NCBI RefSeq assembly: GCF_011455695.1
Contig: NZ_CP015030.1
Coordinates: forward strand, 1,674,001 to 1,738,000
Source: Mannheimia granulomatis
Lineage (GTDB): Bacteria; Pseudomonadota; Gammaproteobacteria; Enterobacterales; Pasteurellaceae
DNA length: 64,000 nucleotides
Direction of reading: 5' to 3'
Part shown: positions 22,436 to 31,798 of the stretch, in pieces
How the letters are laid out: the number at the start of each line of letters is the position of its first letter
Numbering within the stretch: the stretch's first letter is position 1
Position numbers and translations under genes: made by a program
The notes under the pieces: generated by a model
Told to the model about the DNA's origin: nothing
The model's database searches: none
What the model saw: only the letters and a program-made list of their open reading frames with translations

Positions 22436-23761
22436 ATGACAAACACAACACATACACTTCGCAACGATCCGAAAAAAGTGGCAATCGCCTCAATGATCGG
22501 CACGGCGATTGAATTTTTCGACTACTATATTTATGCGGCGGCTGCCGTATTGGTGTTTAACACCCAATTCTTTAAAAGTGGCGATCCGGTTTCAGACGAG
22601 CTGCTTTCCCTTTCTACCTTGGCGTTAGCCTTCTTCGCCCGTCCAATCGGTTCAGCATTGTTCGGTCACTTTGGTGACAAAATCGGGCGTAAGAAAACCC
22701 TTGTGGCCTCTCTATTATTGATGGGCGGCTCGACTGTGACTATCGGCTTGCTGCCAACCTATGCGGACATCGGTATTTGGGCAACGGTGCTGCTCTGCTT
22801 ATGCCGTGTCGGACAAGGCTTAGGTCTCGGCGGCGAATGGGGCGGTGCAGCGTTAGTAGCTACCGAAAACGCACCGGAAGGCAAACGTGCGTGGTACGGT
22901 ACTTTCCCACAACTCGGTGCGCCAATTGGCTTGTTCTTGGCAAACGGTGCGTTCTTCTTAGTGAGCTACACCTTCGGTAAAGAAGCATTGGTGGAGTGGG
23001 CGTGGCGTATTCCGTTTATCTCATCTATCGTGTTAGTCGCGGTCGGCTTATGGGTGCGTTTAACCCTGCACGAAAGCCACGTTTTCCGTGAAGCGGAAGA
23101 GAAAGGCAAAACCCAAAAAGCACCGGTGAGTGCTGTGTTCAAACACCACTTAAAACCGCTGATTTTAGGCACATTCATTATGACAGCAACCTATGTGTTG
23201 TTCTACATTATGACGGCGTTCGCCCAAGTGTACTCACGCACACCAGCAAAACTTTCAGAAGCAGGCCACGCAATGGGTTTAGGCATTGAACCAAACGTAT
23301 TTACAGGCTTACTGTTATTAAGTGCGATTGTATTCGGTATTTTCACCAGCATTTCAGGTATTTATGCTGACAAAATGGGGCGCCGTAAATTCTTACTACT
23401 CGTTACCGCAGCGATTGGCGTGTTCGGCTTATGTATGCCGTTCTTCCTCGACAACGGTACACCGTGGAGCGTCTTCGGTTTCTTAGTGGTCGGTATGATT
23501 TTAATGGGCTTCACTTTCGGCCCAATGGCAGCATTACTTCCTGAATTATTCCCAACCGAAGTGCGTTATTCAGGTGCGTCATTAGCGTATAACTTCGCCT
23601 CTATCGTGGGTGCGACTGTGGCAGCGACCTTTGCGATCAAAATCAATGCGGCGTATGGGATTATCGGGGTTGGGATTTATTTGGCAATCAATGCAGTTAT
23701 TACCATCATCGCACTTTGGGCATCGAAAGAAACCAAGAACATTGATTTAACGGCAATGTAA
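22436..23761 (+). CDS. MFS transporter of the metabolite:H+ symporter (MHS) family
   Basis: 441-residue inner-membrane protein with about 12 hydrophobic segments. The N-terminal GTAIEFFDYYIY, the loop GHFGDKIGRKKTL between segments 2 and 3 and RVGQGLGLGGEWGGA are typical of the MHS branch (ShiA, KgtP, ProP, YhjE). The symmetric motif SGIYADKMGRRKFLL occurs in the second half. Shikimate, a dicarboxylate or a compatible solute are possible substrates; sequence alone does not decide. The ribosome site before the ATG is poor. A terminator follows at 23811. Confidence 0.88.
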   Translation: MTNTTHTLRNDPKKVAIASMIGTAIEFFDYYIYAAAAVLVFNTQFFKSGDPVSDELLSLSTLALAFFARPIGSALFGHFGDKIGRKKTLVASLLLMGGSTVTIGLLPTYADIGIWATVLLCLCRVGQGLGLGGEWGGAALVATENAPEGKRAWYGTFPQLGAPIGLFLANGAFFLVSYTFGKEALVEWAWRIPFISSIVLVAVGLWVRLTLHESHVFREAEEKGKTQKAPVSAVFKHHLKPLILGTFIMTATYVLFYIMTAFAQVYSRTPAKLSEAGHAMGLGIEPNVFTGLLLLSAIVFGIFTSISGIYADKMGRRKFLLLVTAAIGVFGLCMPFFLDNGTPWSVFGFLVVGMILMGFTFGPMAALLPELFPTEVRYSGASLAYNFASIVGATVAATFAIKINAAYGIIGVGIYLAINAVITIIALWASKETKNIDLTAM

Positions 23762-23810
23762 TTTGCAAAAAATGCGGGAAAATAGACCGCTTGTAAGCTC
23801 TTTTTATGCA

Positions 23811-23836
23811 AAAGGCGACCTTATAGTCGCCTTTTT
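23811..23836 (+). terminator. Rho-independent terminator after the MFS gene
   Basis: AAAGGCGAC (23811-23819) pairs with GTCGCCTTT (23826-23834) around a 6-base loop, followed by more T. Confidence 0.9.
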
Positions 23837-23916
23837 CGTCTTTATACATCTATTTTGATAGATAAAATTTACGAGCTATAAAGTAAAATAGTCGCAACAC
23901 ATTAATTGAGGTAAAA

Positions 23917-24600
23917 ATGTATTATCAAAACAATTTCTTACGAGGAACAAAAGATGCGGTTCCTGTTATGCTTGGCTATTTTCCGGTAGGATTGTTACTT
24001 GGGGCGCAGGCAGCAGAAAAAGGGTTTGAGGCCTGGCAGGTTCCATTAATGACTGGTTTGAATTTTGCCGGTGGCTCTGAATTTGCTGCTGTTGAAGTTT
24101 GGACGTCTCCGCCTAATTTACTGCTGATTTTAGCGATGACATTATTAGTTAATAGCAGACATCTTCTTATGGGAGCAACCTTTGTGCCGCATTTCCGCCA
24201 CTTACCGAAACGGAAATCACTCGGACTACTGTTTTTTATGTGCGATGAAAACTGGGCTATGGGGCTAAATGATGCTCAAAAACGAAATCGCTTTTCTATT
24301 GCTTACTACCTTGGTCTAACCGCCGTATTCTACCCAATTTGGATGTTATTTCCTTATTTTGGGGCATTGCTGAGAAACCATATTGGCGATATTACTCAAT
24401 ATGGCTTTGATATGGCATTTCCTGCTATCTTTTTAGTATTAATGAGAGGAATGTGGAAAAGTTGGGCAAAGGCTCGCCCATGGTTAGTTAGCTTAGTTGT
24501 TGCTGCATTAGCCTATCTCTTGCTGCCGAAAGGTTGGCATGTGCCACTAGGCGCACTAGCAGGGTTGATCGCAGCTTATATTCTAGCGGGGCGTGAATAA
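23917..24600 (+). CDS. azlC: AzlC family branched-chain amino acid exporter, large subunit
   Basis: 227-residue membrane protein. GYFPVGLLLGAQAAEKGF and GLNFAGGSEFAAVEVW near residues 19-62 are the AzlC/YgaZ block. AzlC and AzlD together export branched-chain amino acids (YgaZH exports valine in E. coli). Its stop shares one base with the azlD ATG, so the pair is translationally coupled. Confidence 0.93.
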   Translation: MYYQNNFLRGTKDAVPVMLGYFPVGLLLGAQAAEKGFEAWQVPLMTGLNFAGGSEFAAVEVWTSPPNLLLILAMTLLVNSRHLLMGATFVPHFRHLPKRKSLGLLFFMCDENWAMGLNDAQKRNRFSIAYYLGLTAVFYPIWMLFPYFGALLRNHIGDITQYGFDMAFPAIFLVLMRGMWKSWAKARPWLVSLVVAALAYLLLPKGWHVPLGALAGLIAAYILAGRE

Positions 24601-24887
24601 TGACAGTAATCACAATTATCTTAATGGCAAGCGTAACTTACCTCACCCGTATTCTCGGGTTTCTAGCTGTACAACGTATGAACCTCAGCAAAAGAGCCAT
24701 GAGCGTGCTGGAAGCTGCTCCGGGCTGTGTATTGATTTCAGTTATTGCACCTCGTTTTGTTGCAGAGAGCCCTGTTGAGCTGGCAGCTCTTGCTATCTCA
24801 TTATTCGCCGCCAGCCGTTATTCACTACTCACCACCGTATTAGTCGCGATTATTGCAACCGGTGGGCTAAGAGCATTATTTAGCTAA
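24600..24887 (+). CDS. azlD: AzlD family transporter, small subunit
   Basis: 95-residue membrane protein with about three hydrophobic helices. VTYLTRILGFLAVQRMNLS near the start is the AzlD/YgaH signature. It forms the small partner of AzlC and overlaps it by one base (TAATG). The next gene is convergent and separated by a single uptake-signal copy near 24901. Confidence 0.9.
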   Translation: MTVITIILMASVTYLTRILGFLAVQRMNLSKRAMSVLEAAPGCVLISVIAPRFVAESPVELAALAISLFAASRYSLLTTVLVAIIATGGLRALFS

Positions 24888-24934
24888 ACATTGACAGAGC
24901 GACAAGCGGTTATTTTTGACTAAAATTTTGCAAA

Positions 24935-26032
24935 TTATTCTGCGGTGTCAATCTCCACAATCACTGACATCCCGGAAAGTAAGCGTGCTGCATTTTCTTG
25001 GTTTGGCGAAATCTCAATTTTCACCGGCACTCGTTGTGGAATTTTCACGAAGTTGCCGGTACTGTTATCAGTTTTATTGAGGCTAAATTCCGACCCTGTT
25101 GCCGGAGAAATTTCAATCACTTTCCCCTCTAAAGGCGCTCCGCCAAGAGCATCCACTTTAACACGAGCCGTTTGCCCGATGCGGATATTTTTCATTTCAG
25201 TTTCTTTCAGATTCGCCACCACCCAAGTTTCCGGTGGCACGAGGTAGGCAATATTGCTGCCTACGCTAAGTAGCTGACCCTGCTTTATACCGATTTCGCC
25301 TAATTTGCCACTCACCGGAGCTTTGATTTCGGTGTGAGTAAGATTATCTTGAGCAATCAGCAAACCGGCTTTGGCATTTTCTACTGCAGCTAACGCAATT
25401 TTTTCATTTGCTGCTACATTAATCACTTCTTGCTCTGCAACATCTTTTTGCGCCTTTGCTTGGCTTAATGCCGCTTGCGCTTTTTTAAGAGTCGCCTGAG
25501 CGTTATCGTATTGCTGTTTAGAGGTGGCATTTGTTTTAATCAATTCCGCCTGACGTTTAAATTCAATTTGAGCGTTGCGTAACCCCGCCTCAGCACTTTC
25601 AATGGCAGCACGATGCACATTCACCGTGGCTTTGGTTGCTTCTCGAGATTGGCTGATTTTTGCCAAATTAGCCTGTTGAGTAACAAGATTCGCTTTTGCT
25701 TGCTCTACTTGGGCGAGGTAAGTAGTCTGTTCCAAACGAGCGAGTACCTGGCCTGCTTCAACTGTTTGATAATCCGCCACCAACACTTCCTGCACGTAGC
25801 CGCCCACTTTGCTACTGATTAAGGTTGTTTTTCCGCGAACATAGGCATTATTGGTTTCCACCCAGCTTGTTTGAAACGGAGACAATTTCCACGCATAAAG
25901 CATTCCTAGCACACCACCAATAATCAGTAACAGTACCAAAGCACTTTTTAATGGCGAGGCTTTTTTCGGCTGCCATTGTTCAGGCTGGGCATTTTCGTTA
26001 TTGATGTCCGTTTTTTCGGTAATATCTGTCAT
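24935..26032 (-). CDS. HlyD/EmrA-family periplasmic adaptor of a multidrug efflux pump
   Basis: 365-residue membrane-fusion protein. It has a cytoplasmic N-terminus, one transmembrane helix (about residues 30-47: ALVLLLIIGGVLGMLYAW), a biotinyl-lipoyl half-motif (GYVQEVLVADYQTVEAGQVLARLE), a long Ala/Gln-rich coiled coil (about 105-215), the second lipoyl half (IKAPVSGKLGEIGIKQGQLL) and a beta-barrel domain. It connects the neighbouring MFS pump to an outer-membrane channel such as TolC. It lies 32 bases after the pump gene in the same operon. Confidence 0.9.
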   Translation of the reverse strand: MTDITEKTDINNENAQPEQWQPKKASPLKSALVLLLIIGGVLGMLYAWKLSPFQTSWVETNNAYVRGKTTLISSKVGGYVQEVLVADYQTVEAGQVLARLEQTTYLAQVEQAKANLVTQQANLAKISQSREATKATVNVHRAAIESAEAGLRNAQIEFKRQAELIKTNATSKQQYDNAQATLKKAQAALSQAKAQKDVAEQEVINVAANEKIALAAVENAKAGLLIAQDNLTHTEIKAPVSGKLGEIGIKQGQLLSVGSNIAYLVPPETWVVANLKETEMKNIRIGQTARVKVDALGGAPLEGKVIEISPATGSEFSLNKTDNSTGNFVKIPQRVPVKIEISPNQENAARLLSGMSVIVEIDTAE

Positions 26033-26064
26033 TGTGTTTCCTTTTTTATATTTGAATAGGGTTG

Positions 26065-27654
26065 TTACATCATTGATTTTAACGCGGCCATTTCTTTTGC
26101 CAGAATATCAATGCCCTTGATTTTACGATAAATCCAAAGTGCACAGCTAATCACCGCTCCTGTACCGGCGGTGATAAAAATCAGCTCAAACAAATCGTTA
26201 TAGGCCAGCAGAGTCGCATTGAGATTTGCGTTTTTTATTAAATTTCCGACCGCTTGCGGGGCAATAGCCGGGTCTATTGCCGTAATATGTTGCGATAAAT
26301 TCTGTAAATGCACTTTGCTTTGGATAATGATATAGGCGTTAAATGCCGCAGCACCTAATAATCCTCCCAATACTTGAGTGGAGGTAAATAGGGCTAAAAA
26401 GCTGATAATATGATTAAATCCTACGGAAATCGCTCGGAGAAATCCCTCGATAAAAACCGGGCTGGCAAAATAAAAGCTCGAAAACGCAATAATGCTTTGG
26501 CTGAGATAAAACTGCTCGGCTCGTGTTTGGCTACTAATCCCAATATCTAAATATGCCCCAAGTGCAATGCCGAATAGAGCAATCATCGTACTGCGTCGAA
26601 TTTCTTCTAACTTTAAGGTCAGCACGCTCATCACTAACCCCGCTAACGATGAAGCCCAAATAATCAGATTGTAAGTGACCAACTCGCTCGCACTTAAACC
26701 GAACAAACTCAATACCCCGTTTGCCCCAACAGATTGCTCGGTGGTAAACAGCCTAGTCAGCATTGCTATCAATAAAAACATCACAACTTGCTTGCCGGAG
26801 ACCCATCGCCAATAAATCAGCGGCTCACGGCGATGAGATTCAATCCAAAACATCAAGGCAATGCAACCAAAGCTACCGGCAGCTAGCCAGCCAAGCCAAG
26901 GAGTTGTCCACCACACTACGTTGCCCTGTACCAAAAAGGCACAAAGTAAGGCAACACCCACTGCAAACAGAGCAAAGCTGACATAATCCAACCAAATCAG
27001 GGATTTTTGAGTAAAGCTCGGCGGTAGCGGCAACCAGCGAACCAGCCCAATACCCAATAAAGTTGCAGAAAATTGGAAAATAAAGACCGCTTGCATATCG
27101 CCATCAGCAAATAAAGAGGGATAAATAAGCTGGGAAAGGGTCGGAACAACCTGCATCAAGCCGGAAAAGAAAGTAATGCCTATAACTCTCCCTACCCCTG
27201 TCAATGCTTGCATACCATAGAACACCGCCAAAGTAAAAAATCCGCTTGTTCCTATACCCATCATCAAACGGGCAAACACTTCGACTTCGTATTCACGAAA
27301 ATAGACTTGCAGTAAATTACTTAACAATACAGCCCATAATGTCCAACGAATAAATTTATGTAAGCCAAAATGCTGGCGAATCTTAAAAAGCAACACACCA
27401 AAAGTGGCATACCCCATAAAATAAGCAGATTGGATCCAGCCTCCCTCTACAATGGTTAGCCCCATTTCACCCCTTAGTTGCGGCACAGTGGCTGAAAGTA
27501 AACCGTTTTGCAAACCTGATACAAAAGTCAGCACCAAAGCGACTAAAAAATAGAGTAACCGCTTTTTAGGCAAATGATCGGGTGTTGCCGGCGAGCCGGC
27601 GACCATTGGCAATTCGTGTGGTTTAAAACGGTAATTATTAGAAACGAGCGACAT
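26065..27654 (-). CDS. MFS multidrug efflux transporter (DHA2, EmrB-like)
   Basis: 529-residue inner-membrane protein with about 14 hydrophobic segments. LQNGLLSATVPQLRGEMGLTIVEGGWIQSAYFMGYA corresponds to segments 1-2, RLMMGIGTSGFFTLAVFYG to segment 4-5. With the HlyD-type partner it makes an EmrAB-type proton-driven efflux system. The start MSLVSNNYRF at 27654 faces a divergent TetR gene, and a perfect palindrome between them is the likely operator. Some EmrB motifs are weak, so the drug range is not predictable. Confidence 0.88.
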   Translation of the reverse strand: MSLVSNNYRFKPHELPMVAGSPATPDHLPKKRLLYFLVALVLTFVSGLQNGLLSATVPQLRGEMGLTIVEGGWIQSAYFMGYATFGVLLFKIRQHFGLHKFIRWTLWAVLLSNLLQVYFREYEVEVFARLMMGIGTSGFFTLAVFYGMQALTGVGRVIGITFFSGLMQVVPTLSQLIYPSLFADGDMQAVFIFQFSATLLGIGLVRWLPLPPSFTQKSLIWLDYVSFALFAVGVALLCAFLVQGNVVWWTTPWLGWLAAGSFGCIALMFWIESHRREPLIYWRWVSGKQVVMFLLIAMLTRLFTTEQSVGANGVLSLFGLSASELVTYNLIIWASSLAGLVMSVLTLKLEEIRRSTMIALFGIALGAYLDIGISSQTRAEQFYLSQSIIAFSSFYFASPVFIEGFLRAISVGFNHIISFLALFTSTQVLGGLLGAAAFNAYIIIQSKVHLQNLSQHITAIDPAIAPQAVGNLIKNANLNATLLAYNDLFELIFITAGTGAVISCALWIYRKIKGIDILAKEMAALKSMM

Positions 27655-27700
27655 AATATTCTATCCAAATCAAAGGTGCGACATTCTAGCAGAAAATCAA

Positions 27701-27724
27701 ATTAAGAAATAACTGTTTCTTAAT
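27701..27724. promoter_or_regulatory. Palindromic operator for the divergent TetR regulator
   Basis: ATTAAGAAA-TAACTG-TTTCTTAAT is a perfect 9-bp inverted repeat with a 6-base spacer, placed 46 bases before the pump gene and 63 before the regulator gene. Size, symmetry and position fit a TetR-family operator. Confidence 0.75.
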
Positions 27725-27787
27725 TAATACAAGCGGTATAATTTCAGCTATAATTTACAAAATCGACGAATTGATAAGGAACAGAAA

Positions 27788-28342
27788 ATGAGTAATCCAC
27801 TTGGGCGACCACGCGATGAAGAATTGACCGCAAAAGTGCTAAAAGCCACTTATGAGTTGCTTTCCAAGCATCATTATCACGAGATCTCTTTGGTGAAAGT
27901 AGCCGAAGTGGCTGGCGTTTCTCGCAAGGCGTTATATAGCCGTTGGCAGAATAAAATTGAGCTGGTGGTGGAGGCTTTTAACTTTTTCAATCCACCCGAA
28001 ATGCCTGATTTACAAGGCTCGGTGAAGCAGCAATTACTAGATTATCTTGAGCAGTCGGTGGCAGTGTCTAATCAAAATCCCACCTTATTTGGCGATATTT
28101 TGGCGGATATTTTAGGCTCACCACAAGCTCAAGCCTTTTTTGATAAAGCCTACACTCAACCTCGTTGGAAAATTTACAGCCAAATCTTGGAGAAAGGAGT
28201 TGAGCAAGGCGAATTTTCTGCTGATATGAATATCCCGTTGGTAGTAGAAAGTCTCTCAGCAATCTTCCGTAGCCGTATATTACAGCAGAAAACTATTGAA
28301 AAAAGCTTTATTAATGAGGTTGTAACATTATTGGTTCGCTAA
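27788..28342 (+). CDS. TetR/AcrR family transcriptional regulator
   Basis: 184-residue repressor. The N-terminal helix-turn-helix is at about residues 25-60 (HHYHEISLVKVAEVAGVSRKALYSRWQNKIELV); the rest is the variable ligand-binding and dimer domain, whose C-terminal part (AIFRSRILQQ) resembles the TetR_C_16-type tail. It probably represses the divergent EmrAB-like pump and itself through the palindrome at 27701-27724, and is released by a pump substrate. Confidence 0.88.
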   Translation: MSNPLGRPRDEELTAKVLKATYELLSKHHYHEISLVKVAEVAGVSRKALYSRWQNKIELVVEAFNFFNPPEMPDLQGSVKQQLLDYLEQSVAVSNQNPTLFGDILADILGSPQAQAFFDKAYTQPRWKIYSQILEKGVEQGEFSADMNIPLVVESLSAIFRSRILQQKTIEKSFINEVVTLLVR

Positions 28343-28405
28343 AGGCCTATCAACGCATCATATAAGATCTTGATAAAAAGGCTGCAAACGCAGCCTTCTA
28401 AAAAT

Positions 28406-29551
28406 TTAGATTTTACTGAGATCAACTAAAGCATCACGAGTAATATCACTGATTTTTTGGTTGCTGGTCAATGTCATCGCGACTTTCATTTCTTTTAAGA
28501 AAATATCCAACAAGTTTTCTACGCCGGCTTGGCCTGCTGCCCCTAGTGCATAAACAAAAGCACGCCCAATCATCGTACAATCTGCTCCTAGCGCTAACAT
28601 TCGCACCACATCAAGCCCGTTACGAATACCTGAATCAACAAGGATTTTGATGTCACCTTTTACTGCATCAGCAATAGCCGGCAAGGCTTTTGCGGAAGAT
28701 AAAACACCATCGAGTTGTCGTCCACCATGGTTAGAAACAATAATACCATCTGCACCAAAACGAACCGCATCTTTAGCATCTTCTGGGTCAAGAATTCCCT
28801 TGATAACCATTGGACCGTCCCAAAACTCACGAATCCATTCTAAATCTTTCCACGAGATTGAAGGATCGAAGTTATCGGTTAGCCATCCAATGTAATTATT
28901 CAGATCAACCGGTTTTCCCATATATTTTGAAATATTACCCAAAGTATGTGGCTTACCTTGAACCCCCACATCCCATGCCCAGAATGGATGAAGCATGGCT
29001 TGTAACACTCGACGAATGTCTTTATATGGTCCACTCATGCCTGAGTGCATATCACGATATCTTGCTCCAGGAGTTGGCATATCAACGGTGAAAACCAATG
29101 TAGAGCAGCCAGACGCTTTAGCCCGTTCTAACGCATTTTTCATAAAGCCACGATCTTTTAGCACATAAAGCTGAAACCACATTGGGCGTTTAATCGCTGG
29201 TACAACTTCTTCAATCGGACAAATAGAAACAGTCGAAAGAGTAAAGGGAATGCCTTTATTATCTGCGGCTTTTGCGGCCTGCACTTCTCCACGGCGGGCA
29301 TACATACCTAATGCACCGACCGGAGCAAGTGTAACCGGCATTGAAAGTTTTTCACCAAATAATTCAATACCAGTATCTAGTTGGGACATATCTTTTAGCA
29401 CACGCTGGCGTAATGCAATATTCTCTAAATCACTTACATTACGGCGAAGCGTTTGCTCCGCATAAGAGCCACCATCTGCATAATGAAACATAAAAGGGGG
29501 AACGCGACGCTTTGCCGCACGTTGATAATCTTTAGCTGATGCAATAATCAT
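28406..29551 (-). CDS. lldD: L-lactate dehydrogenase (FMN-dependent, quinone-linked)
   Basis: 381-residue membrane-associated enzyme that oxidises L-lactate to pyruvate and passes electrons to quinone. FMN alpha-hydroxyacid oxidase motifs: [14 protein letters not shown] near the FMN site, [25 protein letters not shown] and the active-site block SNHGGRQLD carrying the catalytic His and Arg. [19 protein letters not shown]-type ending is present ([19 protein letters not shown]). Length equals the E. coli enzyme. It is monocistronic with a CRP site about 90 bases upstream, which fits use as a respiratory carbon source. Confidence 0.96.
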   Translation of the reverse strand: MIIASAKDYQRAAKRRVPPFMFHYADGGSYAEQTLRRNVSDLENIALRQRVLKDMSQLDTGIELFGEKLSMPVTLAPVGALGMYARRGEVQAAKAADNKGIPFTLSTVSICPIEEVVPAIKRPMWFQLYVLKDRGFMKNALERAKASGCSTLVFTVDMPTPGARYRDMHSGMSGPYKDIRRVLQAMLHPFWAWDVGVQGKPHTLGNISKYMGKPVDLNNYIGWLTDNFDPSISWKDLEWIREFWDGPMVIKGILDPEDAKDAVRFGADGIIVSNHGGRQLDGVLSSAKALPAIADAVKGDIKILVDSGIRNGLDVVRMLALGADCTMIGRAFVYALGAAGQAGVENLLDIFLKEMKVAMTLTSNQKISDITRDALVDLSKI

Positions 29552-29634
29552 TTAATACCTCGTAAAACATTAGGAATAAAGTGTGGCTATTTTACGATAA
29601 AATACAAATAAGAATTAATAACATTTACCAATTC

Positions 29635-29650
29635 TGTGAAATAGATCACA
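29635..29650 (-). promoter_or_regulatory. CRP-binding site before lldD
   Basis: TGTGAAATAGATCACA matches TGTGA-N6-TCACA at all ten fixed bases. Its centre is about 91 bases before the lldD start, within its promoter gap. Confidence 0.8.
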
Positions 29651-29820
29651 TTTTTGTTAAGAAAATGTATAAAAATCTAGCATTTTTCTCTAGTAAAGAA
29701 GAACCCTAACTTAAAATACAATGCTAAGTGTGCCTAATCTAAAATAAATCAAAAGCCAAATGAACAAAAAATCACCAATAAAATCTTTTTCTTTCCACAG
29801 ATTTCAATATTCAATTTAAC

Positions 29821-30150
29821 ATATTGATTTTATTGAAAATTTTAAAATATAAAGTATATAATTTTTAGTTATTCACGCCTATTTTGAAAAACTATCACAT
29901 CTTTATCCACAAATGATGGGGATAACTTAATGGTGTGTTTACATCAATTATTTGAGCTTTCACACAACTCAAAAACCCCTCGAATTTCGGTTGGAAAAAA
30001 CTCAAGATCTTGATATTTATCCAGATCATTGTGCAAGAAAAAGATCCTGTTTTTAGGTTTTAAGATCGTCTTGGATTTACAATATTCCTGCCGCTTATCC
30101 TCAGCTTATACCGTTAAAAATCAGAAGTTATCCACAAAATTATCCACAAG
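29821..30150. other. Candidate chromosomal replication origin (oriC-like DnaA-box cluster)
   Basis: Within a gene-free stretch I see three perfect DnaA boxes TTATCCACA at 29903-29911, 30128-30136 and 30140-30148. One-mismatch boxes are at 29869-29877, 29917-29925 (opposite strand), 30017-30025 and 30095-30103. An almost pure A/T stretch at 29821-29868 adjoins the first boxes, as a DNA-unwinding element should. An IHF-like site (ATCAATTATTTG, 29943-29954) lies inside. Four GATC sites occur between 30006 and 30066. Spacing of the outer perfect boxes is about 245 bases, close to E. coli oriC. The flanks here are lldD and rppH, not mnmG and mioC. Confidence 0.7.
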
Positions 30151-30345
30151 CGGCAAAAAAGCATTGCATTTTGAACATTAGCTTTGCCAACAACTCGCAA
30201 GGGCGTACAATCCCCTTAAGAATTATGAATAAAAAAGTGAATTTTTTTACAAATATCCCTATTTTGCTTTTTCTGAAGGTTGTTCAATGCCTCAAAGTAT
30301 GAAACAATCTCTTTCATTCTAAATTTTATTAAATTAGGTGGTCGA

Positions 30346-31002
30346 GTGATCGATTTCGATGGCTACCGCCCAAATGTTGGAATCGTCATCTGTAATAAGC
30401 ACGGACAAGTTCTGTGGGCAAAACGGTTTGGTCAAAACTCTTGGCAATTTCCGCAAGGCGGTATTAACGAGGGAGAAAACATTGAAACAGCAATGTACCG
30501 TGAGCTTTATGAAGAGGTCGGCTTAAGTAAAAAAGATGTGCGGTTGCTTTGGGCGTCTAAATATTGGCTGAAATATAAGCTACCAAAACGTTTGGTGCGC
30601 TCTGACAGCCCGGGTCCGGTTTGTATCGGACAAAAACAGCGCTGGTTTTTATTACAACTTATCAGTGATGAAAATCAAATTAATCTAAAAGCAACAAAAA
30701 GCCCTGAATTTGACGGCTGGCGTTGGGTGAGTTTTTGGTATCCTGTCCGCCAAGTAGTATCGTTTAAGCGAGATGTTTATCGCAAAGTAATGAAAGAATT
30801 TGCTCTTGTATTACAAAGTGGTGTTCAGAAAAAGCCTGACGATAAGCCAAACGAAAAAATAAGATCCGATCGATACGAGAAATCGGACTATAAAAAAGAT
30901 CCGAATATGAGAAAAAATCAATCGGAATCAACTAAAGAGAATAAACAGGAATATCGTAAACTCTATCGCCCTTGGCAACATAATCAAAAGGGAAAACAAT
31001 AA
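30346..31002 (+). CDS. rppH: RNA pyrophosphohydrolase (Nudix)
   Basis: 218-residue Nudix hydrolase that removes pyrophosphate from the 5' triphosphate end of mRNA and so starts RNase E decay. The Nudix box [23 protein letters not shown] is complete. The start is taken as GTG at 30346 (reads [13 protein letters not shown], matching the family N-terminus, with AGGTGG just upstream); the ATG at 30280 would add 22 unrelated residues. After about residue 160 there is a lysine/aspartate-rich polar tail, longer than in E. coli (176 residues in total). It overlaps the next gene by one base. Confidence 0.93.
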   Translation: MIDFDGYRPNVGIVICNKHGQVLWAKRFGQNSWQFPQGGINEGENIETAMYRELYEEVGLSKKDVRLLWASKYWLKYKLPKRLVRSDSPGPVCIGQKQRWFLLQLISDENQINLKATKSPEFDGWRWVSFWYPVRQVVSFKRDVYRKVMKEFALVLQSGVQKKPDDKPNEKIRSDRYEKSDYKKDPNMRKNQSESTKENKQEYRKLYRPWQHNQKGKQ

Positions 31003-31790
31003 TGATCATTCTATTTAGTTGCCTGTTTTTAGGCACCTTTGTCGGTTTTTTAGCAGGCTTATTCGGTATCGGTGGTGGCCTAATCATTGTACCAAGCCTT
31101 GCTTTTTTATTACCGCTAGCAGGTGTTCCGCCTGAATATGTAATGTCCACTGCATTAGGTACATCCTTTTCTACTATTATCATTACTGCATTTTCATCGG
31201 CACAACGCCATCATAAATTAGGTAATGTCGATTTGCAAACCAGCAAATTTTTTATTCCGGCGTTAATGGTGTCAGTCTTTTTAGGTGGACTTATTGTTAG
31301 CCACCTAGATGCTCAATTGATGTCCAAAATTTTTGCAGTGATGGTACTTTATCTTGCCAGCAAAATGCTGTTCTCTTTGAAAAAAGCACCTAAAAACAAA
31401 CCGCTTACACTAAAAACTACCTTGGTAGGTGGCAGTATTATCGGGGCATTATCCAGTATGGCAGGTATTGCAGGTGGTGCATTTATCGTACCGTTTTTAA
31501 GCGATCGCGGTTTAGATATCAAACGCGCTATCGGCACATCCTCATTTTGTGGGGCATTTCTAGGCTTATCAGGCACAATCAGCTTTATTGTGAGTGGTTG
31601 GGGCTTGGAAGGAATGCCTGATTATTCACTCGGTTATGTTTATCTACCGGCTCTATTAGGTATTACCGCCACTTCATTTTTCACCTCAAAAATGGGCGCA
31701 AGTGCCGCTAACGTACTACCTGTACCCATCCTCAAAAAGGCATTTGCGGTATTACTGGTCTGTATTGCAATTAATATGTTCTTAAAATAA
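31002..31790 (+). CDS. TSUP (TauE/SafE) family permease
   Basis: 262-residue inner-membrane protein with about eight hydrophobic segments. Both halves carry the repeated Gly-rich motif ([20 protein letters not shown] near 18-37 and [18 protein letters not shown] near 150-167). TSUP proteins move small sulfur or organic anions such as sulfite, sulfoacetate or thiosulfate. It is coupled to rppH by a one-base overlap and followed by lgt after 8 bases; I recall the same order in H. influenzae. A distant paralogue is at 40408. Confidence 0.88.
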   Translation: MIILFSCLFLGTFVGFLAGLFGIGGGLIIVPSLAFLLPLAGVPPEYVMSTALGTSFSTIIITAFSSAQRHHKLGNVDLQTSKFFIPALMVSVFLGGLIVSHLDAQLMSKIFAVMVLYLASKMLFSLKKAPKNKPLTLKTTLVGGSIIGALSSMAGIAGGAFIVPFLSDRGLDIKRAIGTSSFCGAFLGLSGTISFIVSGWGLEGMPDYSLGYVYLPALLGITATSFFTSKMGASAANVLPVPILKKAFAVLLVCIAINMFLK

Positions 31791-31798
31791 AGGAAACC

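Larger units (their letters stand above)
29552..30345. other. Long intergenic region between lldD and rppH
   Basis: About 790 bases without a supported gene. From left: the lldD promoter with its CRP site, A/T-rich DNA, the oriC-like cluster (29821-30150), then about 190 bases with the rppH promoter and ribosome site. The upstream ATG at 30280 is in frame with rppH but encodes no conserved sequence. Confidence 0.7.
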
